Below, piece after piece: positions 44,090-53,799 of a stretch of 64,000 nt of DNA. Location: assembly GCF_040783975.1 (NCBI RefSeq), contig NZ_CP160631.1, positions 3,286,001 through 3,350,000 of the forward strand, read 5' to 3'. Each line of letters begins with the position of its first letter. Within the stretch, counting starts at the first letter, position 1. The notes under the pieces were generated by a model, which did not search any database, was not told where the DNA came from, and was given only the letters and a program-made list of their open reading frames with translations. This DNA comes from Pantoea sp. Ep11b. Its GTDB lineage: Bacteria > Pseudomonadota > Gammaproteobacteria > Enterobacterales > Enterobacteriaceae. The position numbers and the translations under genes are program-made.

Positions 44090-44128
44090 TAGGCCCAACG
44101 AAAAGCTCTGTTGTTTTCGTTGGGCCTA
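44090..44128. repeat. perfect 15-bp inverted repeat before the integrase gene
   Basis: TAGGCCCAACGAAAA (44090-44104) and TTTTCGTTGGGCCTA (44114-44128) are separated by nine bases and end 18 bases before the int ATG. It could form a strong hairpin in the int leader or bind the integrase or its excisionase near the attachment site. Confidence 0.85.
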
Positions 44129-44146
44129 AACGCATGGAGACTCCCC

Positions 44147-45388
44147 ATGGCAAGAAAAACCAAGCCGTTAACTGATACGGAAATCAAAGCCGCCAAACCT
44201 AAAGATGCCGATTACCAGCTGTATGATGGTGACGGGCTTACTCTGTTAATCAAGTCCAGTGGTAATAAGCTCTGGCAGTTCCGTTACTATCGACCTCTGA
44301 CAAAGCAGCGAACCAAGCAGAGCTTCGTTGCCTACCCTGCCGTCTCACTTTCTGATGCGCGAAAACTTAGAGCCGAATCTCGAGTTTTATTGGCAAAAGA
44401 TATCGATCCTCAGGATCATCAGAAAGAACAGGTGAGGAATTCTCAAGAGGCCAAAACCAATACCTTCTTGTTAGTTGCCGATCGTTGGTGGAATGTGAAG
44501 AAAGCCAGCGTAACAGAGGATTATGCCGACGATATCTGGCGCTCGCTTGAGAGAGATGTTTTCCCAGCAGTTGGTGATATCAGTGTCACTGAGATTAAGG
44601 CTCATACTCTGGTTAAAGCAGTGCTGCCAGTTCAGGCCAGAGGTGCATTAGAGACAGTCCGACGCCTTTGTCAGCGTATTAATGAAGTCATGATTTACGC
44701 GCAGAACACAGGCTTGATTGATGCAGTTCCTAGTGTCAATATCGGAAAAGCATTCGAGAAACCGCAAAAGAAAAATATGCCGAGCATCCGCCCGGATCAA
44801 TTTCCACAGTTAATGCAAACAATGCGTAAGGCAAGTATCAGTGTGTCCACGCGGTGTCTGTTCATGTGGCAGCTTCTCACCATTACCCGCCCTGCCGAAG
44901 CTGCTGAGGCTCGATGGGATGAGATCGATTTCAATGCTAGCGAATGGAAAATTCCTGCAGCTCGAATGAAGATGAACAGGGACCATACGGTTCCACTATC
45001 CGATGAGGGTCTCTCTATTCTGGAAATGATGAAGTCACTCAGTGGTGGCCGAGAGTTTATCTTTCCCAGTCGTATCAAACCAACCCAGCCGATGAACAGC
45101 CAGACTGTGAATGCGGCACTCAAGCGCGCTGGTTTAGGAGGCGTACTCGTATCTCACGGTTTGCGTTCTATCGCCAGTACGGCACTCAATGAAGAAGGAT
45201 TTCCTCCTGATGTTATTGAGGCAGCACTGGCTCATGTAGACAAAAATGAGGTACGTCGCGCTTATAACCGTAGTGATTATCTTGAGCAACGGCGACCGAT
45301 GATGCAATGGTGGGCTGATTTGGTAAGCAAGGCCGACAGCGGAAGTAGTGTTGAAAACGGGAAGAGGGTGTTCAAACTCGTTGGCTAA
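44147..45388 (+). CDS. tyrosine-type site-specific integrase (P4/CP4-57 family)
   Basis: A 413-aa recombinase. The N-terminal DUF4102 arm-binding domain (LTDTEIKAAKPKDADYQLYD) is followed by a core-binding domain and a catalytic domain with the Arg of TITRPAEAAEARW, the HGLR box and the H...Y pair in AHVDKNEVRRAYNRSDY. It lies directly after ssrA, where such integrases recombine. ATG at 44147 has GGAGA upstream. It appears intact. Confidence 0.95.
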   Translation: MARKTKPLTDTEIKAAKPKDADYQLYDGDGLTLLIKSSGNKLWQFRYYRPLTKQRTKQSFVAYPAVSLSDARKLRAESRVLLAKDIDPQDHQKEQVRNSQEAKTNTFLLVADRWWNVKKASVTEDYADDIWRSLERDVFPAVGDISVTEIKAHTLVKAVLPVQARGALETVRRLCQRINEVMIYAQNTGLIDAVPSVNIGKAFEKPQKKNMPSIRPDQFPQLMQTMRKASISVSTRCLFMWQLLTITRPAEAAEARWDEIDFNASEWKIPAARMKMNRDHTVPLSDEGLSILEMMKSLSGGREFIFPSRIKPTQPMNSQTVNAALKRAGLGGVLVSHGLRSIASTALNEEGFPPDVIEAALAHVDKNEVRRAYNRSDYLEQRRPMMQWWADLVSKADSGSSVENGKRVFKLVG

Positions 45389-45539
45389 GTTTCAAGTTGG
45401 CCTGGTTTGAATGACTAGTTTTCCTGTAAAAAATAGCATTAGCCCTGACCGATTTAGTAGGTAGATTACAATCGAATCAGGGTGGTCAGCTTTGACTCAA
45501 AAGGTCTCTTCGCTTTGCAAGTATAGCCAGAGCCTTCTC

Positions 45540-45626
45540 TTGACAAAATCGGTGTATCCTGTAATTTGAGCGCGCGCTCCCCGGCTCTCGCGCGCGATCA
45601 TACCTACACGCGCTTCTCAGGTATGT
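45540..45626 (+). other. promoter-like motif followed by two inverted repeats (possible small RNA)
   Basis: The 301-base gap 45389-45689 has no convincing gene. It does have TTGACA (45540-45545) with TAATTT (45562-45567), then a GC-rich palindromic stretch (about 45570-45596, GCGCGCG arms) and CATACCT/AGGTATG arms (about 45599-45626). This could be a short transcript with hairpins or simply the 3' region shared by the convergent genes. Confidence 0.25.
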
Positions 45627-45689
45627 GTTTGATCTCAAAGGCATTTATGTCTGCGAATAGGACAGGATTGTGAAGAGGGGGGACGCGCC

Positions 45690-46622
45690 CTAATTCTTCG
45701 TTGTTTTCCTATAAATGCTTTCCAGCCTAAGCTCTTGAAAGACTCTCTGCCTAATCAAAGCTCTTTCCTTCCAGTTGTCTTCATAGATGATTTGCTCATC
45801 TAGTCTTACATATACTACGCAGTTGCCTTTATCTGAGAAATGCACGTTTCTATACACCGCCAGCACTTTTCTGTTTACGATGATCTTGTTTCCATTCTGC
45901 ACTGCTGTTCCAGGCAGAGTTTGGATCTGGTGCGGAGTTTTTCCGAGTATTTGTTTGGCAAATGGCAAGACTGTCAAGCTATCTCGAATATGCGATTGGG
46001 CTCGTGTTATTCTTGTTAGATGTCGCCATGCATAATTGCTGATGGATATCGTTCCAAGGCAGCTGGATACAATTCCTCGGATTTTAGAAAATCTAGGACG
46101 AGACCATTCTCGTACTTGAGCAGTAGTGGTGAATACTGGAACGGTAAACTTTCCCATTCCACGTATAGGTTCGCGCTGTTTATGTATAAGTCGCTCGATT
46201 TCAAATCTGGAGGCTGGTGTCAGAATGTGATTTTCAGAAACTGATAAGGTCTCAATTGGCGTTTTTTTGTCGATGAGCTTCCAGTAAATCTTTGTTTCTG
46301 GATCAAGGCGTACCCAAATTAAAATTACGGGTTGATTGGTAGCTTTCCACTTTCTCAAGTGATCTTTATCAATATTCTGTAAGCGCCATCGATTTTTTGT
46401 CGGCGTCCACCGCCCGAAGCTTGATCCGGTTTTAACTTGCACAGCTACTTGTGCGTGGGTTGGGCTGGGAAAATTGACTGGATACTTCAACTGAAGATCA
46501 AGGGCCCCTATTCCTTCTCCACGCATGGTCTCACGTAGAGCTTCTCCATTGAAAATTAGAGATAACACACTTGCAGCCAAATTCTCACCAGCATTGCCTT
46601 GGTCGAAATCAAAAATGTTCAT
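45690..46622 (-). CDS. DUF4365 domain protein (PD-(D/E)XK nuclease-like)
   Basis: A 310-aa protein. Residues about 1-130 carry the DUF4365 pattern: GNAGENLAASVLS helix, GIGALDLQLKYP with the candidate acidic residue, AVQVKTGSSFGRW with the Q-x-K core, and LRKWKATNQPVILIWV followed by KIYWKLID. This is the fold of a restriction-endonuclease-like domain. The C-terminal half is unassigned. ATG at 46622 is preferred over the preceding TTG. It stands alone between the integrase and the STAND gene, and a defence or DNA-processing role is inferred. Confidence 0.75.
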   Translation of the reverse strand: MNIFDFDQGNAGENLAASVLSLIFNGEALRETMRGEGIGALDLQLKYPVNFPSPTHAQVAVQVKTGSSFGRWTPTKNRWRLQNIDKDHLRKWKATNQPVILIWVRLDPETKIYWKLIDKKTPIETLSVSENHILTPASRFEIERLIHKQREPIRGMGKFTVPVFTTTAQVREWSRPRFSKIRGIVSSCLGTISISNYAWRHLTRITRAQSHIRDSLTVLPFAKQILGKTPHQIQTLPGTAVQNGNKIIVNRKVLAVYRNVHFSDKGNCVVYVRLDEQIIYEDNWKERALIRQRVFQELRLESIYRKTTKN

Positions 46623-46838
46623 CAAATTTCCGTGTAATTATCATGCTGAACTTATCAGCAATTTTGAATACAGCGACAGTAGAATCTAATCGACTGTCTA
46701 ACACATATTAGGATCAACTTAGGGATGCTAGGGAGTGACTGCTGTGTGTTACGACAGCAAACACATGGCAGTTTTCTACTTGTCTTGACAGGCTGTAAAC
46801 GACCAATTGCATCCGTTCAAGAATGGACCAGGAAAATC

Positions 46839-49698
46839 CTAAGCCTCCGGTAAATGGTTGCTTTCTCGCCGCTTCAGCTCTTCCAATCTCCCCACCAACG
46901 CATTTTTATACTTCCCTGCCTGGCACGCCTCCAGCGCTGCCTCCGTTTGCTCGATTGCTGCCTCTGTTGCACCCAATGCTTCATGGCATTTACTAAGCAA
47001 CTCATGATAACTAGCGATGCGCTCAAGCCCTTTTTTATCGTCTTTGGCAAGCACAAGAGCACGTTCAGCGGTCTTCAATCCATCGCCAAGTTTGCCAACT
47101 CCTAATTCTGCCTCTGCCTTGCGATACAATAGCCAATGGTCCATGTTGAGGACTTCAGGCGGAATCTTCAAGATTGTATCCAACGCCTCATCCGACATTC
47201 CGGCTAAAAGGTACATTTTGGCGATTGCGCGTGCGTCATAACTCCTGAATCCAGGTTTACTCCCTAGTGCCGTGGCAAATACAACCCCGGCCGCCGTGAT
47301 TCTATCGCGTAAATCAGTCTTTCCTGCTTCGCCTGCTGCTACTGCAGTATTACCAAGCGACTCGCACGCACTAATCCATTGGCTCTTATCAACCAATTCG
47401 GGTGGCATGGAGAGAATCTCTGGGAATCCCTCAGCCAGCGCCACGCAAATCTCCGGATGCTGATAGGCAAAAATGGAGGTGAAAGACAGGTAGGCCTCAT
47501 AAAATTGGTCTAGTCCTTCTAAAGCCGACAGAGCAATCACATCTGCAAGAGACTGCACCTGCTCAGTATTGCTCACCGCCTCGTTGGCAACCTTCCTGTA
47601 GGAGCGAAGTCGCGCGACGGATGCTAATGAGACTCGTAATGGAACATCCCACGGAGCTGCGATAACTCGCTCGACGAGAGTTTGCATTGCATGCGCTCCC
47701 GCCATTTTAATTGATTCGTCGGCCTTGTTCTGTGTCCCCATATGCGCAATCTGTAGATAAGTTGCATGCCACTCGGGACGAATCTCTAGAAGCTTTTGAA
47801 AGCAGCTCAGAGCCTCTTCAAATCTACCGCAGCGGCGCAATGCCTTGCCCTGATGGTGCAAAAGCTCGAGATTCTCTTCAGATGCTGGATCTCCTTGCTG
47901 AGCCTTGCCATATTCTTCTGCACAAGCACCGAAGTACTGAAGTCGATCGTCATGATCCAGTGAATAGGCAAATGCCTCTTGCGCATCGATGACACAAAGC
48001 AGCTCTTGCAATGGCGCTCCGCAGTGAATACTTCGGCGATGAAGTTCCTGATCTTTTACAAGATTACGGCCACTATCCAGTTGCAACAAAGCGTAAGTCA
48101 GCCAATCTGGCTGCTGGGTCTGACGTCGCTTATAGCTTTCCGTAAGCTGAGATGTGCATAAGTGAATCTGTCGAATTACACTAGGGAGCATCTCCCCCGA
48201 GTGCTTTTCAACATACTGCGAAACGGCGGTGGCAATGAGTTCGACATCTGGTTTGTCACGAACGGCTTGGCAGATGAGGTCGTGCACAGACAGAAGCCCT
48301 GGCGCGACTGCAGGTTTTAGTATCGACAGACGCTGAAGGTGAAACTTTACGGCGTGCCCTAGGAAATGCCCGAGAAACTTGGCGTCATTCGAGAATGATC
48401 CAGAGTTTGCAATCTTTTGCAGACCAAGGAGATATCTTGAGTCCAATCTCTGCAAGATATTGCCCATAATTGCTGCGCCATTACTATCTGAAATGACCTG
48501 CGGTTCGGCGAGTATTTCTTCATAGACTTCTTCGCGCGGTACGTTTTCGGCTTCGACCAGCTTACGAACAGTTGCGAGAATAAGGGGGAGAATCTACAAG
48601 CCTCGATAAATTTTGCTGCTGTTGCACTTAGCCTATTACTGTCCTCGCCCAAAATGGCGGCAGCCACCTCCGCCGAGGCTGTAGGCATATGAAGCACTGA
48701 TTTGCTCGCTGGATTGAGCTGTGAAGTTACTATTACATGACCGCCTCGCTCGAACCCCTTCGAGAGATCATCAAGTGAGTTCTCGACTAACTCACGCTCC
48801 AGGCTGTCGATAACAAGCAACGTCTTATAGTTATTGAAGATGCCCGCCACATTAACAGCGACGCCACCTCTAGCGCGTTGAACTGAACTTAGCGAGGAGT
48901 CCGGCTTCCAGTCCCCCCAGAGATCCATAAGTAGTTTTCGTAACGCGAACCTTCCTGATGCAGGTAGTCGATAGTCGCCTGCGTCTTACCAGAGCCGCTG
49001 ATGCCGGTTAGTAGACAAACACGGTTTCCCTGAGCGAAGTGGTCGCGTATTGCAACCACCACAGCAGCATCGGAGACGTGATTTTCACATGATGCAGGAG
49101 CCTTGCCATAATAGGCATAGTTGTCGAGGTCTTGGGAAAAACCAGGGAAAAAACCGGTATAGAAAGCAGCAGCCGTGTGATTCTGCGTGGAGAATTCGAA
49201 GATTAGCCTTGCCAACTCGCGTGCATCAAGAATGTTAAGCCGCTCTCCATGTTCCTGAGCGATCGCCGTGCTATTGAATTTCGCGCGAAAAGATTCTGGC
49301 TCCTCTTGGCTGCATATCAGATAGATTTTTTGGGGCAACTTACCTGCTGAATGATCAAGGACATGCTTAATATCGTTCTCGATCTTAGCGTAAGTCGTAA
49401 CGGGGGCTTCGGGGATAGCGCCCTCTGTATCTTGCCCGGCTGACGCTTTGCTAACCTTGCCATGAAAGTACTCTTTCTCTGCGCTGTATTCACCGGCGAT
49501 CATGAAATCTTGCGAAAAGGTGTCGATAGTGTATCCAACAGGCCGATATTCTTTATTAATCCCGTGATGGATTAGGCGATTTTCCTCGAGCAATTCAATG
49601 AGACTATGTCCAACGATCTCGAGAGAAGAAGCATCTAGCTCGACGACTTCGCCGATTAGGTTACCAATGATTCTTTTTTTAATAAGGTCGGACTGCAT
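46839..49698 (-). pseudogene. Avs-like STAND NTPase gene with two frameshifts
   Basis: Restoring one base at the C6 run 48913-48918 and one at the G5 run 48584-48588 joins three frames into a 953-aa protein. The N-terminal domain (1-180) looks like a restriction-endonuclease-type domain (GYTIDTFSQDFMIAGEYSAE; D59 and E70 candidate residues). The P-loop is GISGSGKT (232-239) and a Walker B TLLVIDSL lies about 60 residues on. The C-terminal half has TPR-like repeats (for example FEEALSCFQKLLEIRP). This effector-STAND-TPR layout is that of antiviral Avs proteins. Unbroken reading within each segment suggests recent breakage or sequence errors. ATG at 49698 is preferred to TTG at 49743. Confidence 0.75.
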
Positions 49699-49701
49699 AT
49701 G

Positions 49702-49718
49702 CTCTCTCTCTCTCTCTC
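49702..49718 (-). repeat. dinucleotide repeat (GA)n at the ribosome site of the STAND gene
   Basis: (CT)8C on the plus strand, read as G(AG)8 in the mRNA, ends four bases before the ATG at 49698 and takes the place of the Shine-Dalgarno sequence. Slippage here would change spacing, and also the frame if the TTG at 49743 were used. Confidence 0.9.
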
Positions 49719-50153
49719 GCTCGCTCAAGTTAGGATCAGCCAACTAAACGCTGATAAGCTGGGTACGACGGGTGGAGGAGTGGCTTCACGATAATCACCA
49801 CTCACCCGCATGGTAGCTATTGCTTGTAATTATTGGAAGTCCAGACTGTAAAGAATATCTGGCCGATACCCTCATGAGCGTCCGCTTTAGATTCGCCTAG
49901 TGTGAGAATGCATGCGCCGATTTATAATCTACGTTACTACGTAAAATGTTGACCTGTTCCTCGTTGATTAATACACCGCGATGTTGGTAATGTCTTCATA
50001 CAGCTATGAATATTCACTTAATTAAAAAGTGCTTAACGAGGAACTACTAATTTTTTATCCATAACCTTTGTTTAAACATTGGCGGCAAAATGGTAAAGCA
50101 AAGATAATCTACTAACTTACATCTAAATAACTTGCTGCAAAGATAAAAACCAA

Positions 50154-50179
50154 AGCATGACAGCAATTACTGCCATGCT
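50154..50179 (-). terminator. terminator of the MBL/protease/helicase operon
   Basis: Arms AGCATGACAG and CTGCCATGCT (one mismatch, loop CAATTA) lie 16-41 bases past the helicase stop; the minus-strand sequence beyond is TTGGTTTTTATC. The rest of the 450-base gap 49744-50194 is AT-rich with no gene that I can support; it probably contains the STAND gene promoter. Confidence 0.6.
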
Positions 50180-50194
50180 TATTTTACAAACAAC

Positions 50195-52354
50195 CTACAT
50201 GTAAGACAGAGCTTTTCTTATAAAACCAATCTCAAAATCAGTTAAGTATGTATAAGAGTTTTTATCTTTTAAAATCAGAGTATTAATAACTGAGTCGATA
50301 TCATCGGCATTATCAAAGTGATTGTTGTTGAATATTTTTTTTGCGATTTGATTTGGCACACCGAACTCCTCAAGAGAGTTAACTGCTGCAGGGTAATAAA
50401 AATTTTCTAATGTAGATGCAAAAGGTTTGTAATCCCCATATGTATACCCAAACCTCTTGAATATTACCTCCTGAATATCACTAACAGCGTAAATTATTAT
50501 AGGCAAATTATAATTAACAAGACTTTTCTTAAAATTGAATACAGATTGAACAGCATCATCTATGGTATAGGTTTTATCCCTTCCTCCCCAGAAATTAAAA
50601 TCCTCGAGAATCAGTGTTTTATCGTCCACTTTATTTATAACATCACAAAGTTTTTTATGAAGCTGTGAAGCACTTCTAACTGTACCTCCTCCCATCGAAG
50701 ACACATTAAAGTTATCAAATAATATGTTTGAGAGATGCAGCAATTCATTAGATGTAGGATAAATGCTATCCCAGCGCATCAATGGATTCCACGCATTACA
50801 TTTTTCGATTAATTTTTCCGCAAAACTTATAAGTTTGTTTGGATCAATACCTTGGTGTTTAAGTAATATTTGCATAGGGAGCACATCTTGCTCATAAAAC
50901 TTTCTCACTCTATTTTTATTCTCATCATTAACATCTTGACCTAAATGTAGTAGTAATGACTCTGACGCATTTTCACTCTGAGTTACAACAGGAATATCTA
51001 TATATGGAAGTTCAATTTGTGGTTTTTCACCAAAAATAAAAACATTCCCAACATAATGCTCAAACATCCGTCCAGAACGACCAGATATGTTATTGAACGT
51101 AAACATATCCAACTTGGTTCTTCTGGTGATACAGTCATCGTAGATAATAATATTTTTGGCATTAGTGTTTACACCTTCTATTAAAGTCGATGTGCAAATT
51201 AGAATGTTTATTTTTGATTCATTAAACAAATCCACAATTAATGAACCTACTGCCCTTGGGAGCTGTGCATGATGGTAGGCAATCCCATGCCGTAAGCCGT
51301 CAATCAATGACCACTTATCATGGAAATTTACAGAAAGCCAACTAGCAAGATCATTATTTGCATTATCAGGAGAAAGTATATTAGCCGCAAGCAATCGGCA
51401 CATTAGCGAACTAACTCTTTTGGGTGATTTACAATAAATGACTGTTTGTTCATTCCTACCGACATTTGATAAAATATCTTTTAGGATTTCATCTCTTTCA
51501 ACATCAACCTTTGCATCAGCACCAGTGGTTTTTAACTTATGGTAAAACTCATTAGTTGCTACTGTGGTATACGAATCAAACCTTAGAAAAATACATCTTA
51601 ATTCCTGCTCGATTCCTGAAAAAAGACCATTTATTCGTGGTCCTAGCATGTAAAATCTCTTACACTTTGAATATAGCTCCTTAAATGCAAGATTGAGTCG
51701 ATCACAACGCTCGTCATTTTTACTTGATGGTGCAAGCTTGTAAAATTCGTCGATAATAAAGAAGTCGACTGAGCTTATGCTATATTCTAAAACTCTTTCT
51801 TGTGTAAGAATAAAAACATTTCGCTCACTCGGTTGTTGTGACACTTGAGTGATGATCTTGTAATTATCTTTATACTTATAGAGTTTTTTCTTTAACTCAT
51901 CTATCAAAGCAATTGTTGGAACAACTATTACTACATTGTTAAATTCGTTGCTAGCAATCAAAGCTTCAATAATGAGGCTTTTACCAAAACTTGTTGGCGC
52001 ACTCAATATTACATTTTCACCAGTCATAATTCTGTGAAAAACTTCAGCTTGGCGAATGTGGAAAACCTTTGTTTCATCCTGCGGAGTAGTGAAAATAGCC
52101 TTCCTAAATTCATCTTTCGATGTACTATTATTATCAATGTAAGGGAAAAGTCCTAATTCACCGAGGATATGGTCCAAAATGAAACCATTGGTCATTTCAC
52201 TTTTACGTTCCATGGCCCTAATAACAATATCCTGAACTAATGACTCATTAACATGTCCGTTGAATTCGTTTACTAAAGATAATAAAAAATCATCCCATTG
52301 TGAAAACATTGGATTATTCAATTTAGTCTTAGCTTCTTGGTACCACTGGCTCAT
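50195..52354 (-). CDS. Ski2-like superfamily 2 helicase (HamB-like)
   Basis: A 719-aa helicase. Motif I is LSAPTSFGKS (117-126), motif Ia VVPTIALIDEL, motif II IIDEFYKL with an unusual DEFY (202-205). The second RecA domain has HHAQLPR, TSTLIEGVN (388-396) and ISGRSGR (423-429), the arrangement of Ski2/Hel308-like enzymes and of HamB of Hachiman systems. The C-terminal 280 residues are helical and unassigned. The gene overlaps the preceding HamA-like gene by four bases (ATGA), so the proteins are probably made together. AT-rich composition suggests transfer. Confidence 0.85.
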   Translation of the reverse strand: MSQWYQEAKTKLNNPMFSQWDDFLLSLVNEFNGHVNESLVQDIVIRAMERKSEMTNGFILDHILGELGLFPYIDNNSTSKDEFRKAIFTTPQDETKVFHIRQAEVFHRIMTGENVILSAPTSFGKSLIIEALIASNEFNNVVIVVPTIALIDELKKKLYKYKDNYKIITQVSQQPSERNVFILTQERVLEYSISSVDFFIIDEFYKLAPSSKNDERCDRLNLAFKELYSKCKRFYMLGPRINGLFSGIEQELRCIFLRFDSYTTVATNEFYHKLKTTGADAKVDVERDEILKDILSNVGRNEQTVIYCKSPKRVSSLMCRLLAANILSPDNANNDLASWLSVNFHDKWSLIDGLRHGIAYHHAQLPRAVGSLIVDLFNESKINILICTSTLIEGVNTNAKNIIIYDDCITRRTKLDMFTFNNISGRSGRMFEHYVGNVFIFGEKPQIELPYIDIPVVTQSENASESLLLHLGQDVNDENKNRVRKFYEQDVLPMQILLKHQGIDPNKLISFAEKLIEKCNAWNPLMRWDSIYPTSNELLHLSNILFDNFNVSSMGGGTVRSASQLHKKLCDVINKVDDKTLILEDFNFWGGRDKTYTIDDAVQSVFNFKKSLVNYNLPIIIYAVSDIQEVIFKRFGYTYGDYKPFASTLENFYYPAAVNSLEEFGVPNQIAKKIFNNNHFDNADDIDSVINTLILKDKNSYTYLTDFEIGFIRKALSYM

Positions 52355-53799
52355 GAGTTTAGTTCCTTCTGCAAAGCACTATTAACTTCATTAATATCCG
52401 AAACTGGGAAATAAAAAACCCGAAGATCAATTAAGTTAATGATACTTCCCTCTGTATCTTTTTGTAATAGTTCTCTGCAACTAGCAACCTTTTCATTGAA
52501 CAGGAGTAAGAAATCATCTTTGTTATAATTTTTAATTAACTCACTATCATGCATTATGAATACTGGAATTATTATTTTATCGAATCTTTCTTCTAATTCC
52601 AAATTAGAATCTGCTAGTCGTTTTAATTTTTCTCTATGAGGCCATGAATCATCTATTTCCGACGTGAGCATAATCAATCTGTTTTTTATCGACTTAACAT
52701 CCAATATATATTTAATACTTTCAATTGCAGACAGAGTTGCTTCCTCAATACTTTGAGTAACCGCGGACGCGCCAATCCAAAGTTCAATCCCATCAAAATT
52801 AAGCACGGCATGAGTACATGAGAAAGTTTTATTGTTCACATCGAAGACTTTATTCATTATTGGGATTGTCGAGTAAGACTCTCGGATCGCTATATGTAAA
52901 CAAAGGTCACCTAAAGCATTTAAATCATCAACAGGATAACGAGATCTAGCATATTTGAATAGACTCCTATCACTTCCATTAAAATTGGTTTTTTCTTTAT
53001 GTGACAAAGAATAATCTATGATCCAATCATATACAGATTCAGTAAACTCGCTGATATTCCATTGTTTCATTGTAAAACCTATATCAATCCCTTTGATATT
53101 TGGATGATCCGCATTGCAATTGATACAATACTTAAATGGTGAGGAAGGGTAATCAGGTGATTTGTATTCAACTCCATCTTGCACTGTTATCTTTACATCG
53201 TATTTTTTCACTATATCTTGCATACCAGCATCAATAAGAAAATCTTTTACAGATAATGCATATAGTGTATTTCCCCCTTGTTGAACTAGCAAAATCCCTA
53301 TGCAATATTGCTCATGCATTATCGGTGAACCGGACATACCACTGTATTTAGTAACTGTATTAGATTGGGAAACTTCAAAACTATATTCACGACTACTCAT
53401 ATGTGAAAATGTGTTTGTTACTTTAACCCTGATAGGTGCATGGTAATGCTCTTTCTCTACAGGATAGCCGCAAGATTTAACATCACTATCCAAATTAACA
53501 GCGGTTGAATAAAGCGGTATTGCGGTATTTATCGTCCCTTCAGGTACAGTTAATATAGCCATATCTAAACTTTCATTGCTATAAATGCATTCAGCATCAA
53601 TCCCTTGTCCAAGAGAAAATAAATCACTTGAGAGAAATATTTTTATTGATGAAGCGCCATTTACAACATGATTCGCCGTTAACAACAGATCGTTTGCTAT
53701 AGAAAAGCATGTCCCTCGCATTGTTGAATTATTGGGTAACAAGGCATTGAGTATATATATACATTCAAGATTAAACTCTTCTAATATTCTATTTGTCAT
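52351..53799 (-). CDS. trypsin-like serine protease fused to HamA-like (DUF1837) domain
   Basis: This 482-aa protein has an N-terminal trypsin-like domain (about 8-190) with a complete triad: H44 in LLTANHVV, D79 in ESLDMAIL, S156 in SGMSGSPI. A CINC pair (C225, C228) may be part of a zinc site. The C-terminal region (about 245-480) resembles DUF1837/HamA: NALGDLCLHIAIRESYSTIP and then NFDGIELWIGASAV. In active HamA the last element has E-x-K; here it is A344-S-A346, so nuclease activity is probably absent. The ATG overlaps the MBL gene stop and its own stop overlaps the helicase start (both ATGA). No signal peptide, so the protease should act in the cytoplasm. The HamA assignment is from motif memory. 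Confidence 0.75.
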   Translation of the reverse strand: MTNRILEEFNLECIYILNALLPNNSTMRGTCFSIANDLLLTANHVVNGASSIKIFLSSDLFSLGQGIDAECIYSNESLDMAILTVPEGTINTAIPLYSTAVNLDSDVKSCGYPVEKEHYHAPIRVKVTNTFSHMSSREYSFEVSQSNTVTKYSGMSGSPIMHEQYCIGILLVQQGGNTLYALSVKDFLIDAGMQDIVKKYDVKITVQDGVEYKSPDYPSSPFKYCINCNADHPNIKGIDIGFTMKQWNISEFTESVYDWIIDYSLSHKEKTNFNGSDRSLFKYARSRYPVDDLNALGDLCLHIAIRESYSTIPIMNKVFDVNNKTFSCTHAVLNFDGIELWIGASAVTQSIEEATLSAIESIKYILDVKSIKNRLIMLTSEIDDSWPHREKLKRLADSNLELEERFDKIIIPVFIMHDSELIKNYNKDDFLLLFNEKVASCRELLQKDTEGSIINLIDLRVFYFPVSDINEVNSALQKELNS

